A stretch of 64,000 nucleotides of DNA from CBDCGS01 sp965216915 (GTDB lineage: Bacteria > Pseudomonadota > Alphaproteobacteria > UBA828), in NCBI GenBank assembly GCA_965216915.1, contig CBDCGS010000009.1, positions 186,001 to 250,000 of the forward strand, written 5' to 3'. This document shows, one piece after another, positions 8,244 to 17,619 of this stretch; position 1 is the first letter of the stretch; every line of letters starts with the position of its first letter. The position numbers were made by a program, and so were the translations under genes. Below the pieces are notes generated by a model that saw nothing but the letters and a program-made list of their open reading frames with translations, did no database searches and was not told the DNA's origin.

Positions 8244-9383
8244 CTAGAAAGTCCGGCCGAGCGCCATCGCCGCGCGAACCCGCTCTTCGGCGAGCTGAAG
8301 CGCCACATCGCGCGGCGGTCGGTTTTCTGATCGCGCACGTTCGAGTACGACGGTCGCGTTCGAGCGGATCTTGTCCTCGATCGTTGGAAAGGCCCGTGCT
8401 TCGGTGCCGCCGTGATACTCCACGGCCGCGCAGATCACGCCACCGGCATTGGCAACGAAATCGGGCACCACGACCACCCCTCGATCGTGAAGCAGCGGCT
8501 CGGCCTCGGCGGTCACCGCGATGTTGGCGCCGGGCAGGACGACCTTCGCTTTGAGCTCCCAGAGATTGTCCGAGCGGATCGCGTCCGGGCGGGCCGCCGG
8601 GATCCAGATGTCGCAATCGACACCGATCAAGTCGCTTGGCGCGCCGGCCTCGCCCGCGCCGAATTCGCCGACCGGGCGACCCGACTCCTTGGTTGCGATC
8701 AGGGCCGCAACGTCGAGGCCCTCTCCGTCCGCGATCATCGTGCGTGAATCGGAAACCGCGACGATGCGACATCCCCGCTCCGCCAGGAAGCGCGCCGCGT
8801 GGAGTCCAACCGAGCCGAAGCCTTGGATGGCGACCCGCGCGCCCTCGAGCGGCATCTCGTGGACCGCCGAGACGACCTCGGCCGACACCGCGAGCCCGTA
8901 GGCCGTCGCGCCGATCTCATCCAGCGGAATCCCGCCAAGCACGCGCGGCAGGCCGACCGAGCGTTCGATCTCGTCGTGAATCCACGCCATGCAGCGCTCG
9001 TCCGTTCCCATGTCGGGGCCGGGGATATAGTCCTTCACGTCCCGGATCGCGCCCGCAAACGCGCGAATGAGCCGTTCCTTTTCCTCTGGCGGCATCGCAG
9101 GATCGCCGAAAATCACGGATTTGCCGCCACCATGCGCCAGCCCGGCCGCCGCGTTCTTGAAGGTCATCGCGCGCGCCAGGCGAAACGCTTCCTCCGTGCT
9201 CACGTCCGGTGCCAGCCGAATCCCCCCAATCGCGGGCCCCGCCGCGACGTTGTCGACGGCGACCACCGCCTTGAGCCCGGCCTGCGGGTTGTGAATGTGG
9301 ATGATCTTCGCGGGACCGAGGTCGTCGGCGAAGCAGAACGCCTCCTCCCGCGTCCCCGTTTCGTCTTCTGGCGTCACGTTCAT
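8244..9383 (-). CDS. Glu/Leu/Phe/Val (ELFV) dehydrogenase
   Basis: 379-aa NAD(P)-dependent amino-acid dehydrogenase. The catalytic lysine region FKNAAAGLAHGGGKSVIF and the GPDMGTDERCMAWI segment are visible, as is the Rossmann loop IQGFGSVGLHAARFLAERG. The length and the short N terminus suit leucine/valine-type as well as glutamate dehydrogenases. It overlaps the upstream acyl-CoA ligase gene by 4 bp, so the two are translationally coupled. Together with the convergent 2-oxoacid oxidoreductase it could interconvert branched-chain amino acids, 2-oxoacids and acyl-CoAs; that pathway is inference. Confidence 0.87.
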   Translation of the reverse strand: MNVTPEDETGTREEAFCFADDLGPAKIIHIHNPQAGLKAVVAVDNVAAGPAIGGIRLAPDVSTEEAFRLARAMTFKNAAAGLAHGGGKSVIFGDPAMPPEEKERLIRAFAGAIRDVKDYIPGPDMGTDERCMAWIHDEIERSVGLPRVLGGIPLDEIGATAYGLAVSAEVVSAVHEMPLEGARVAIQGFGSVGLHAARFLAERGCRIVAVSDSRTMIADGEGLDVAALIATKESGRPVGEFGAGEAGAPSDLIGVDCDIWIPAARPDAIRSDNLWELKAKVVLPGANIAVTAEAEPLLHDRGVVVVPDFVANAGGVICAAVEYHGGTEARAFPTIEDKIRSNATVVLERARSENRPPRDVALQLAEERVRAAMALGRTF

Positions 9384-11074
9384 GCACTCTCTTTCTGTGG
9401 TGCGCTCAACTCCTTGGTCATGCGCTCGCGCATGACATATTTTTGCACCTTGCCGGTAATCGTCATCGGGAACTCATCGACGAACTTGATGTAGCGCGGG
9501 ATCTTGAAATGGGCGATCTGCCCTTTGCAATAGGCCTTGATCTCCTCGGCGCTCGCCGTCTCGCCTTCGCGTAGCCTGATCCAGGCACAAACCTCCTCGC
9601 CATAAATCTCGTCGGGAACGCCGATCACCTCGACCTCCTCGATCTTCGGGTGGCGGTAGAGGAACTCCTCGATCTCCCGCGGATAGATGTTCTCGCCGCC
9701 CCGGATGATCATGTCCTTGGTGCGGCCGACGATGCGGCAATAGCCCTCCTCATCGAGGGTGGCGAGGTCGCCGCTTGCGATCCAGCGTGCCGCGTCGATG
9801 GCCTTCGCGGTGCGCTCGGGATCGCCCCAATAGCCCGGCATCACGCAATAGCCGCGCGTCAGAAGCTCGCCGGTCTCGCCGCGTCGCACGACACGGCCGG
9901 CCTCGTCAACGATCTTGATCTCGGTATGCGGCAGGACGCGGCCCACCGTGTCCACCCGGCGGTCCACGGGATCGTCGACCGCGGTTTGAAAGCTCACCGG
10001 CCCGGTCTCCGTCATTCCGTAGGCGATGGTGATCTGCTCGGCGTGCATGTCGCTCATGACGCGTTTCATCAACGCCGCCGGACACGGCGCGCCGGCCATG
10101 ATGCCGGTTCGAAGCGCGCTTAGGTCGAACCGGTCGAAATCCGGCTCGTCGAGCGCCGCGATGAACATCGTCGGAACGCCATGCAGCGCGGTGCACCGCT
10201 CGGCGTCGATCGTCTCCAGCACCGCGCGCGGCTCGAAGCCTTCCGACGGAAACACCATGGTCGCGCCGTAGACGACGCAAACCAGGGTCCCCATGACCAT
10301 CGCGAAACAGTGATACATGGGGACTGGAATGCACAGCCGGTCTTCCGCGCTGAAGCGCATTTGGCGGCCCACGAAGAGCGCGTTGTTGACGATATTGTGG
10401 TGCGTAAGGGTGGCGGCTTTCGGTGTTCCGGTGGTTCCGCTGGTGAACTGAATGTTGATCGGGTCGTCGAACTGCAGCGCGTCGGCAAGGGCGGCGAGGT
10501 GCCGATGGTCCGCGGCACCGCGCTTCGTTGTCAGGTCGCCATAGCTCAACATCCCCGCCGTTTGCGTGTCGTCCAAGCGAATGACCGCGCGCAGCGATGG
10601 CACGCGCGCCGCCTGCAGAGCGCCGGGCGGGCAGTCGGCGAGTTCGGGAAGGAGAGATTGCAGCATCTCGACATATCGGCTCGTCTTGAAGGCCTCGATG
10701 GTGAGAAGCGCTTTGCAGCCCGTGGCGTTCAGCGCGTGCTCGAGCTCCGCCACGCGATAGGCCGGATTGATGTTGACGAGCACGAGCCCGGCCTTGGCGG
10801 TCGCGAACTGCGTGACCACCCATTCGGCGCGGTTGGTCGACCAAATGCCGACGCGATCGCCCGGCTCGAGCCCGCGCGCGAGAAACCCGGCCGCCAACGC
10901 ATCGACTTGGGATTTCAGATCACGCCAGGTCCAGCGGACGTCTTGGTGCCGGACGACGAGCGCCTCGCCATCTGGATCGCGTGCCGCCGCGCGGTCTAGG
11001 CATTCGCCAACCGTTGCCCCTGAAAGCGCGATCGAACTCGTTCCGTGAACATAGCTCCTCGATGCGGCAACCAT
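9380..11074 (-). CDS. AMP-dependent fatty acyl-CoA ligase
   Basis: 564-aa adenylate-forming enzyme converting a carboxylic acid, ATP and CoA to acyl-CoA. The P-loop-like FTSGTTGTPKAATLTHHN, the YGMTETGPVSF (A5) motif, GRTKDMIIRGGENIYPREIE (A8 hinge) and the C-terminal TGKVQKYVMRE with the catalytic lysine are all present. I start it at 11074 because AAAGGAG lies 8 bp upstream; the track's longer frame adds 36 residues with no family similarity. An FNR/FixK-like dyad lies 58-71 bp upstream. It is the first gene of a two-gene unit with the ELFV dehydrogenase. Its size fits medium- or long-chain substrates. Confidence 0.9.
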   Translation of the reverse strand: MVAASRSYVHGTSSIALSGATVGECLDRAAARDPDGEALVVRHQDVRWTWRDLKSQVDALAAGFLARGLEPGDRVGIWSTNRAEWVVTQFATAKAGLVLVNINPAYRVAELEHALNATGCKALLTIEAFKTSRYVEMLQSLLPELADCPPGALQAARVPSLRAVIRLDDTQTAGMLSYGDLTTKRGAADHRHLAALADALQFDDPINIQFTSGTTGTPKAATLTHHNIVNNALFVGRQMRFSAEDRLCIPVPMYHCFAMVMGTLVCVVYGATMVFPSEGFEPRAVLETIDAERCTALHGVPTMFIAALDEPDFDRFDLSALRTGIMAGAPCPAALMKRVMSDMHAEQITIAYGMTETGPVSFQTAVDDPVDRRVDTVGRVLPHTEIKIVDEAGRVVRRGETGELLTRGYCVMPGYWGDPERTAKAIDAARWIASGDLATLDEEGYCRIVGRTKDMIIRGGENIYPREIEEFLYRHPKIEEVEVIGVPDEIYGEEVCAWIRLREGETASAEEIKAYCKGQIAHFKIPRYIKFVDEFPMTITGKVQKYVMRERMTKELSAPQKESA

Positions 11075-11131
11075 GGCGCAGCTCCTTTGAACGGCCTCGC
11101 CAATTCGAACCACGCGCGCGGCATGGGCGTG

Positions 11132-11145
11132 TTGATGTGGCTCAA
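11132..11145 (-). promoter_or_regulatory. FNR/FixK-like box upstream of acyl-CoA ligase
   Basis: On the minus strand TTGAGCCACATCAA (plus strand TTGATGTGGCTCAA), one mismatch from the TTGAT-N4-ATCAA dyad. It lies about 58 bp before the ligase start. A weaker partial match, TTGATCGAGGTCAT, lies at 11216-11229, on the side of the small gene starting at 11329. Confidence 0.5.
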
Positions 11146-11328
11146 CGAGCCTGTGCCGCGGCGGCGAAGGCCTGCCCAACACCCGGACGAGACCGTTCGC
11201 GACCCGTCACGGCCGTTGATCGAGGTCATCGAGCCGACGCGGATTTGTTGCCAGTCTTTGCGCGCCCGTTGTGCACGCGCGGGCCGAGCCGCTATCGTCC
11301 GGCGGGTGGTCTGAAGCGAGGGTCGATC

Positions 11329-11559
11329 ATGACACCAGAGGAAGCCCGTAGGGCTGCCGGGGAGCACGGTTTGGCGCTGCGCTTCGATCATGAGACGAAG
11401 AGTTGGTTGTTGGGGCCCTCAAAGGCTGGGGGCCGCGAGGCAAGCATTGCGATCGCGCCCCAAGTCCTCCGCGATCTCTCGCTTGGCCGCTTCGAAGGCC
11501 ATTACATCAAAGAGGCGCTCGCGCGCGCGGACGGGCCGGAGGCCAGCGACGATGATTGA
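11329..11559 (+). CDS. Hypothetical small protein (76 aa)
   Basis: I do not recognise this protein. It starts MTPEEARRAAGEHGLALRFD and is soluble, with no signal or membrane segment. The ATG at 11329 is chosen because the longer open frame from 10981 runs antisense through the divergent promoter region and has no plausible initiation signal. The lysine/glycine-rich middle (KSWLLGPSKAGGREASI) and acidic tail give no functional hint. It stands between the acyl-CoA ligase promoter and a cytochrome c gene on the same strand. Confidence 0.5.
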   Translation: MTPEEARRAAGEHGLALRFDHETKSWLLGPSKAGGREASIAIAPQVLRDLSLGRFEGHYIKEALARADGPEASDDD

Positions 11560-11653
11560 AGGGATTTTCCTCTACGGCCTTTCTCCGGCTGATCGGGATC
11601 GGCGCAAAGAGGGCGACGAATGACGCGTTTACGCAGTTGGGTGGGACGTTGAT

Positions 11654-11971
11654 ATGAGATGGCTTGCTTTGAGTGTTGTCTTGCTTGGCGTCCTCGCGAG
11701 TGGCTCGACGCTTGCCCAGGATGTTGCCCTCGGGCGGGACATTGCGGAGACATGGTGTGCCCAGTGCCACATCATCGCGCCTGGCCGTTCCGGCCCTGAC
11801 GCGGCACCGCCTTTTCCTTCCGTGGCCAACGACCCGAATTACTCGCGGGCGCGCGTTTCCGCATGGCTTGCGGATCCACATCCGCCGATGCCGAAGTTCG
11901 ATCTCTCACGTGCCGAAATCGACACTCTCATCGCCTACATCGAGAGCCTCAGGGAGGCTCCGACACCCTGA
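11654..11971 (+). CDS. Small periplasmic cytochrome c
   Basis: 105-aa protein with a signal peptide (hydrophobic residues 3-17, cleavage likely after STLA) and one haem-binding CAQCH at residues ~35-39. A Pro-rich PPMPKFDLS segment near residue 78 supplies a likely distal methionine. The C-terminal helix ESLREAP is typical of class I cytochromes c. It would carry single electrons in the periplasm. It is followed by a convergent universal stress protein gene. Redox partner unknown. Confidence 0.85.
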   Translation: MRWLALSVVLLGVLASGSTLAQDVALGRDIAETWCAQCHIIAPGRSGPDAAPPFPSVANDPNYSRARVSAWLADPHPPMPKFDLSRAEIDTLIAYIESLREAPTP

Positions 11972-12031
11972 TCGGCGCGGTTGGTCACCCGCCTCCGGCC
12001 TTGAGCGAGCGGGGGTCACGCGGCGATGGCC

Positions 12032-12886
12032 TCAACGGACGAGCAGCACCGAGCAGCGAAGCTTTTCCAGCAAAGGTGCGCCCGCAACCCCAGCGAGGCT
12101 CGGGCTGTCGGCGTTGACGATCAGCAAATCGGAGCCCGTTCGCTCCAATTGCTGACCCACGTCGTCGAGGTCGAGCTCGGTCACATGGATCCATTCGGCA
12201 TTGACGCGGTCCGAACCGGCCAACTCCGCGACCCGCACCTTCAGCTGATCCATCGTCGTGCCCGCGGGCCCGACAACCAGAAGCGTCGCCTTGTTGCCGG
12301 GCGCTTCGGCGAGTTTCAAGGCAACCTGGAGCGCGCGATCGGTCCGCTCCGAAACATCGTCGCAAATCACGAGGGGGCGGCCCTCGATGGTCGCGCCCGG
12401 GTGCATCAAGAGGACCGACCGGGGCGCCCGTTCGGCCGCTGCAAGCGCGGTTGATCCGGGGCGCTTGCTCAGGCTCGCGGGCCGGCCAAACGCACCGAGC
12501 ACGAGCAGATCGCCGCCCGATGCGGCGGTGATGACCTCGCTGGCGACGCGCCCGCGAACCACCCGAAAGTTGGTTTGGACGCGCTCTCGACTGGCAAAAT
12601 CGATCAGGGCGCGGCGCGTTCGGGCGGCCTCCGCCTTGAGCTGGCTTTCGACATCCGCTTGATCGAAGGTGCGCGCGACGCCTGAGATCGTTTGGACCTC
12701 TCGAACGAACTCGTGGCCCGCAACGTCGACCAGGTCGAGATCCTCGACAAACAGGCCCTCGATCTCCGCCCGAAAGCGCGCGCCGAGCGCGACGGCCGCC
12801 GCCATCGCCGTCTTCCCCTCTTTGGAGCAATCGGCCGCGACGATGATGCGCCGCACCGAAAAGTCTCTCTTCGCCGATGTCGTCAC
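12032..12886 (-). CDS. Tandem-domain universal stress protein
   Basis: 284 aa, two Usp domains. The first starts RRIIVAADCSKEGKTAMAAA and ends LLVLGAFGRP...LAAAERAPRSVLLM. The second starts RPLVICDDVSERTDRALQVA and ends DLLIVNADSPSLAG with a partially degenerate nucleotide loop. It overlaps the Lon-like protease gene by 4 bp, so stress sensing and proteolysis are translationally coupled. It is distinct in sequence from the usp at 3496, which lies before the neighbouring redox genes. Confidence 0.85.
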   Translation of the reverse strand: MTTSAKRDFSVRRIIVAADCSKEGKTAMAAAVALGARFRAEIEGLFVEDLDLVDVAGHEFVREVQTISGVARTFDQADVESQLKAEAARTRRALIDFASRERVQTNFRVVRGRVASEVITAASGGDLLVLGAFGRPASLSKRPGSTALAAAERAPRSVLLMHPGATIEGRPLVICDDVSERTDRALQVALKLAEAPGNKATLLVVGPAGTTMDQLKVRVAELAGSDRVNAEWIHVTELDLDDVGQQLERTGSDLLIVNADSPSLAGVAGAPLLEKLRCSVLLVR

Positions 12887-15315
12887 GGCTTCGCCCCTTC
12901 GTCGGTGCGAAACGCAAACGATCGCGCGCGCTCGGCGAAGGCCTCGAGCTCGTCTTGCACCGCCTGGTTGACCGTGCCCTCGGGGTAGCGCCCGTCGATG
13001 TCGCGCTCGCCCGCCCGCACGCCGGTCAAGAGCTCGATGCCCTGATCGATCGATGAGATGGGATAGACATGAAATCGTCCCGCGTCGACGGCCTCCACCA
13101 CGTCCTCGCGCAACATCAGATGCTTGATGTTGGCCTGCGGAATGAGCACGCCCTGCTCACCGGTCAGGCCTCGCGCCCGGCAGATGTCGAAGAACCCCTC
13201 GACCTTCTCGTTGACGCCGCCAATCGGCTGGACCTCACCATGCTGATTGACGGAGCCGGTCACCGCATAGCTCTGCTTAAGCGGGATCCGGGAGATTGCC
13301 GACAGCAGCGCATAAAGCTCGGCGGAGGACGCGCTGTCGCCTTCGACGCCGCCATAGGACTGCTCGAAGACGATACTGGCGGAGATGGCGAGGGGGAGCT
13401 CGCGCCCGAACCGTTCTCCCAGGAAGCCTGAGAGAATGAGCACGCCTTTGGAATGGATGGGTCCGCCAAGCGTCACCTCGCGCTCGATATCGACGACCTC
13501 GCCACGCCCCAACCGAATCCGCGCCGTGATACGGCTTGGCCGCCCGAACCAAAAGTCTCCGATCCGCAAGACCGACAGTCCGTTCACCTGACCGCAGGTC
13601 TCGCCCTCGGTCGAGATGAGGATCATGCCGCGTTTGATCTCTTCTTGGTCGCGCTCACGCAGGCGGCTCAGGCGGCGCAGCCGGGCATCGATCGCGCGCT
13701 GCACATGCGCGGCCGTCACCAGCGGCTCACCAAGGTCCTCGGCCCAATAGTCCGCTTCGCGCAGGAGGTCGAGAATGAGACGCAGGCGAAGCGAAAGCTT
13801 TTCCGAATCGTCCGCCAGGCGTGACGCGTGGTCGATGATGCGCGCGACCGCGCCGGCGTCGAATGGCTTCAGCGCCTCCTGGTCGATCATCGTGGCAATG
13901 AGGCGCGAAAAAAGAATGTCGTTCTCGGCGGTCCGATCCAGACGGTCGTCGAAGTCGATGGGGACCTTGAACAGGCTGGAGAAGTCCGGATCGAGCGCGC
14001 TCAACAGATGATGGATCGAGCGATCGCCGAGCAGGATGACCTTGACGTCGAGCGGGATGGGCTCGGGCTCCAGGGTGACCGTGCTCGCCATTCCAAGCGC
14101 CTCGGCGATGCCGGCAATGCGAATCTCCTTGGAGCGGATGGCGCGCTTTAGCTCCTCCCACGCGTAGGGCTGCATCAACAGCCGCCGCGCATCGAGGATC
14201 AGGTAGCCGCCGTTCGCTCTGTGCAGTGCACCGGGTTTGATCAGGTTGAAATCGGTCATCAGGGCGCCAAACTGGGCGAGGTGCTCGATGCGCCCGACAA
14301 GGTTCGGGTGGGTTGGATGATCTTCGTAGACGATGGGCGCCGATTCATCTTCGCCATGGTCGACGATGACATTTGCTTGATAGCGGCGAAACGAGGGCGG
14401 GCCGGAAAGCGCGCTCCGCAAAGACAGCGTAGGACTGCCCTCGGCGCCGTCATCGCCTGATCCGGTGCTGATGAAGTCCCGCGCGTTTTCGATCACGTTC
14501 TTTTCGACCTCGTTCAGAAAGCCCAGAACCTGATCGAGGCCGGCATAGCGCGTGCGGAGCCTATCCATCAGGTGGCCAACGGCGAACTCGGTGACCTCTT
14601 TGTTCAATCCGTCGATCTTCTCGCGCAGCTCACGCTGAGACTGAGGCATCTGCTTGAGAAGCTTCTGCAGCTCGACCTCGAGCTCCGACACCGCTTTCTT
14701 GACGCGCGCCTGTCGCTCCTTCGGCCATCGTCGAAACTGATCCGGCCTCACGACCTCGCCGGCGTGGGTGGGCGCGAACGCAAATCCGACGGGCGTTCTG
14801 ATCAGCGCGGTTTCCCGCGCATTCGCGCGCGCCTGGAGATCGCCGAAGGCCTTCTCGTGGCGCTCACTCTGTTCTTGCTCGATCGCCTGCCTTCGGGCCT
14901 GGTAGTCATCACTTTCGAAGGCTGACGAGATCGCCGCTTGCAGATCCTCCACAAGCTGCTCCATGTCGGTGCGTAGCTGCACCGAGCGGCCGGCGGGAAG
15001 GCGCAAGGCCCGTGGCTTGTGGGGCTCTGCGAAGTTGTTGACGTACACCCATTCGTCCGGGACCGGCGCGCGCCGCGCATTTTCTTCGACGTAGCGCTTG
15101 ACCAGGGTGCTCTTACCGGTGCCGGGCGAGCCAAACGCGAAGAGGTTGTACCCCTCCCGTCGGATCCCGACCCCGAAGCGGACGGCCTCGACGGCACGGT
15201 CCTGCCCGATGTTGTCGTCCAGCAAGGTAAGATCTGCGGTGGTTTCGAAACCCAGTTTCTCGGCGTCGCATCGCCTCCGCAGCGCGTCTCCCGATAGTGA
15301 GATCGGTTCCGCCAT
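12883..15315 (-). CDS. Lon-like ATP-dependent protease (S16 family)
   Basis: 810 aa. Walker A GSPGTGKST lies near residue 62, followed by a long insertion rich in charged coiled-coil (about residues 140-270), then the second half of the AAA module and a C-terminal S16 domain. The Ser-Lys dyad is Ser in EGDSASSAEL (~660) and Lys in GGVNEKVEGF (~702), the normal 42-residue spacing. There is no classical N-terminal Lon domain, so this resembles the LonB/LonC-like branch that lacks it. It is probably a cytosolic quality-control protease, coupled to the downstream usp. Upstream, at 15416-15429, is a weak FNR-like match (TTGATCGAGCTCAG). Confidence 0.88.
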   Translation of the reverse strand: MAEPISLSGDALRRRCDAEKLGFETTADLTLLDDNIGQDRAVEAVRFGVGIRREGYNLFAFGSPGTGKSTLVKRYVEENARRAPVPDEWVYVNNFAEPHKPRALRLPAGRSVQLRTDMEQLVEDLQAAISSAFESDDYQARRQAIEQEQSERHEKAFGDLQARANARETALIRTPVGFAFAPTHAGEVVRPDQFRRWPKERQARVKKAVSELEVELQKLLKQMPQSQRELREKIDGLNKEVTEFAVGHLMDRLRTRYAGLDQVLGFLNEVEKNVIENARDFISTGSGDDGAEGSPTLSLRSALSGPPSFRRYQANVIVDHGEDESAPIVYEDHPTHPNLVGRIEHLAQFGALMTDFNLIKPGALHRANGGYLILDARRLLMQPYAWEELKRAIRSKEIRIAGIAEALGMASTVTLEPEPIPLDVKVILLGDRSIHHLLSALDPDFSSLFKVPIDFDDRLDRTAENDILFSRLIATMIDQEALKPFDAGAVARIIDHASRLADDSEKLSLRLRLILDLLREADYWAEDLGEPLVTAAHVQRAIDARLRRLSRLRERDQEEIKRGMILISTEGETCGQVNGLSVLRIGDFWFGRPSRITARIRLGRGEVVDIEREVTLGGPIHSKGVLILSGFLGERFGRELPLAISASIVFEQSYGGVEGDSASSAELYALLSAISRIPLKQSYAVTGSVNQHGEVQPIGGVNEKVEGFFDICRARGLTGEQGVLIPQANIKHLMLREDVVEAVDAGRFHVYPISSIDQGIELLTGVRAGERDIDGRYPEGTVNQAVQDELEAFAERARSFAFRTDEGAKP

Positions 15316-15514
15316 GTTCCGCTCCGCCGCTAACGCCCCAGGATTGCACGAGGGATCGCTTGGATTGCACGAACCCGCGATCGATCAATCCTAGGGACGA
15401 TGATCCGCGCCTCCGTTGATCGAGCTCAGCCGCGCGACCGGACAAAGGCTATTCGTCTTCGCCAAATCGATCCGGTGCCGCGACCATGCCGGGCGCCGCT
15501 CGCCGGCGGCTGGC

Positions 15515-16066
15515 TTATTCTGCCGGCTCGTCGGCGGTCTCCTCATGACCGTCATAGGGCGCGATCGGCTCGTCAACGAAGGCGCGTTGCATGACCTCGG
15601 GCACGTCGTCGATGGTGAAGTCGGACTGGGCTGCGCTGCTGCCGAGAAAGGCGACGATATCCGCGAGCTCCTTGCCGGTGAACGCGATCTGAAATCCGAG
15701 CTGCCACTCCTGAAGCGCAAGCATCGGGATGGCGCCGCGCCACATGCGCGCCGTGAACTCGAACAGATCGATCGGCGCACCGCGATACGTGTCGAGAGGG
15801 GGAGCCAGCCGTCCGCCAACCTCGTTGATGGTATGGCAAAGAACACAGCCCTTTTTCACATAAAGCGCGCGCCCTCTCGTGGCGTCCATCGCGGGCACGG
15901 CGATCATGGCCCGATCAGCCTGCGCCGGCTGATCGTCCGCCATGGACACGGTCGGAAGACCGAGCAACAACGCCACGCCAAATCCAAGGGCCACGAGCCG
16001 CCGGAGCAACGATCGGCGTCGGTGGCTGGCGGTCTCCTCGTCAACGGTTGCGGTCGCGTCGTGCAT
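15515..16066 (-). CDS. Membrane-anchored or exported cytochrome c
   Basis: About 183 aa. A basic N terminus (SHRRRSLLRRL) precedes one hydrophobic stretch ending LPTVSMADD, which may be a cleaved signal or an anchor. A single CVLCH haem motif lies near residue 74 and GAIPMLALQEW provides a possible axial Met. I start it at the ATG at 16066 because GAAGAGGG lies upstream; the 16099 frame opens with a TTG and a poor site. It is downstream of the two-component regulator on the same strand with ~205 bp between, part of which is a GGGCGC-rich tract at about 16215-16250. Confidence 0.8.
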   Translation of the reverse strand: MHDATATVDEETASHRRRSLLRRLVALGFGVALLLGLPTVSMADDQPAQADRAMIAVPAMDATRGRALYVKKGCVLCHTINEVGGRLAPPLDTYRGAPIDLFEFTARMWRGAIPMLALQEWQLGFQIAFTGKELADIVAFLGSSAAQSDFTIDDVPEVMQRAFVDEPIAPYDGHEETADEPAE

Positions 16067-16272
16067 CTCGATAACCCTCTTCGGTCGATTCATCGACAAC
16101 TGTACCAGAGGCTACGACCGGTGCGGGCCAGAGACCATGGTCGCGGTTTGTCGACGATCGACGATGCGTCGGTTTCGTGAGAGACGTCGGGCGTTGAACG
16201 CGCGATGATCCCGCCGCGCGGGCGCGGGCGCGGGCGCGGCGCGGCGGCGCCACGCCAGGTCAGGTCTCCGGG

Positions 16273-17619
16273 CTAATCCTGGAGGCCGTATTTTTGGATG
16301 AGCCGGTAGGTGTTTCGTTCGCTGATGCCCAGCGCTTTTGCGATCGTGGAGCGATGGCCGCAATATTTCGTCAGGAGTTGCTCGAGGTAACGCTGCTTCA
16401 TTTCCTCAAGTGTCGGCTCGTGGTCAAACGATATGCTCGTGATTTCGTTTCCAGCCTCGCCGTTTGCCGCGAACACCAGCTGCTCGGCAGAAATTTGCGC
16501 GTTGTCGGCGGACAGGATAATGGCGCGTTCGATGACGTTCTTGAGCTCCCGAACGTTTCCCGGCCAGTCATAGAGCATCAGCTTTTTCAGTGCCGACGAT
16601 GAGACCCTCTTGTTGATCCGTCTCGAAAAATCATGATGGCTCAGAAAGTGATCCACGAGATCGGGAATATCCTCCCGCCGCTCCCTCAGAGGCGGCACCT
16701 CGATGACAAACGTGCTCAGACGATAGAACAGATCGGTACGGAAACTGCCGTCCTGGCGCATATCATCAAGATTGGCGTTCGTTGCCGCCACGACGCGCGC
16801 ATTGTGCGTCAAATCCTTCGTGCCGCCGATTCGGCGAAAGTGACCGGTCTCGAGAACGCGGAGCAGCTTGGCTTGAACCGGAGGCGGGATCTCGCCAATT
16901 TCGTCGAGAAAGAGCGTTCCGCCCGCCGCACTTTCAATCAGGCCTTTCTTCTGGCGATCCGCGCCGGTGAAAGAGCCGCGTTCATGACCAAATAGCTCGG
17001 ATTCAAAGAGCGCTTCGGGGAGCGTGCAGCAATCCAGCGCGACGAAATTGCGTTCGCTGCGGGCGCTGTTCTCATGGACCTCGCGCGCGACCAGCTCCTT
17101 CCCGACGCCGCTTTCGCCTCTGATCAGGACGGTGACATCCGTCGGTGCAACGGCCCGAATATGCGATTCGACCTTTGCGAGCGTATCGCTTCGACCAACA
17201 AGAATAGAGTGGCGCCGGTTCCTGAGTTGATTTCTGAGAAACTGGCTCTCCTCTCGAAGCTCGGCGGTTTCGAGAACCCGCCCGACGACGACTTCGAGCT
17301 CTTCCGGATTGACCGGTTTGACCATGAAGTCCGCCGCGCCCGCCTTCATCGCCGCGACGGCGCATTGGACGGAGCCGTGCGCCGTCAACACGATGACGGG
17401 GTGATGCGCGACCAGCTCTGGCAGCAGGTCGTAACCGTCCGCATCCGGCAGCCGCGGATCGAGCAGAACCAAGTTGGGCTCCTGCTCGGCCAAGTGTTTC
17501 TTCGCGTCCGCCCAGCAGTAGAGACCGTGCGGCTCATATCCACAGTCCCGCAGGTGGGCGACAATCAGTTGGTTGAGAACTTGATCGTCCTCGACGACCG
17601 CGATTGTTCGTTTAATCAT
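16273..17619 (-). CDS. NtrC-family sigma-54-dependent response regulator
   Basis: 448 aa: receiver domain (acidic E10/D11/D12, phospho-acceptor D54 in NLVLLDPRLPDADG), AAA+ domain with Walker A GESGVGKE, the sigma-54-contact loop as GSFTGA (a common variant of GAFTGA) and Walker B GGTLFLDEIGEI, and a C-terminal Fis-type helix-turn-helix (HRSTIAKALGISERNTYRLI). The start is the ATG at 17619, which overlaps the kinase stop by 8 bp; the longer frame lies inside the kinase gene. Its likely target is the sigma-54 promoter at 29736-29750, the only clear one I found in this gene cluster. Confidence 0.9.
   Translation of the reverse strand: MIKRTIAVVEDDQVLNQLIVAHLRDCGYEPHGLYCWADAKKHLAEQEPNLVLLDPRLPDADGYDLLPELVAHHPVIVLTAHGSVQCAVAAMKAGAADFMVKPVNPEELEVVVGRVLETAELREESQFLRNQLRNRRHSILVGRSDTLAKVESHIRAVAPTDVTVLIRGESGVGKELVAREVHENSARSERNFVALDCCTLPEALFESELFGHERGSFTGADRQKKGLIESAAGGTLFLDEIGEIPPPVQAKLLRVLETGHFRRIGGTKDLTHNARVVAATNANLDDMRQDGSFRTDLFYRLSTFVIEVPPLRERREDIPDLVDHFLSHHDFSRRINKRVSSSALKKLMLYDWPGNVRELKNVIERAIILSADNAQISAEQLVFAANGEAGNEITSISFDHEPTLEEMKQRYLEQLLTKYCGHRSTIAKALGISERNTYRLIQKYGLQD

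Noticed and set aside
12902..15297. Several plus-strand frames antisense to the Lon-like protease
   Set aside because: High-GC shadow frames without family resemblance.
16200..16260. GGGCGC-rich tract as a possible terminator or recombination site
   Set aside because: Low-complexity GC repeat with no U-run or defined dyad; reported only as composition.
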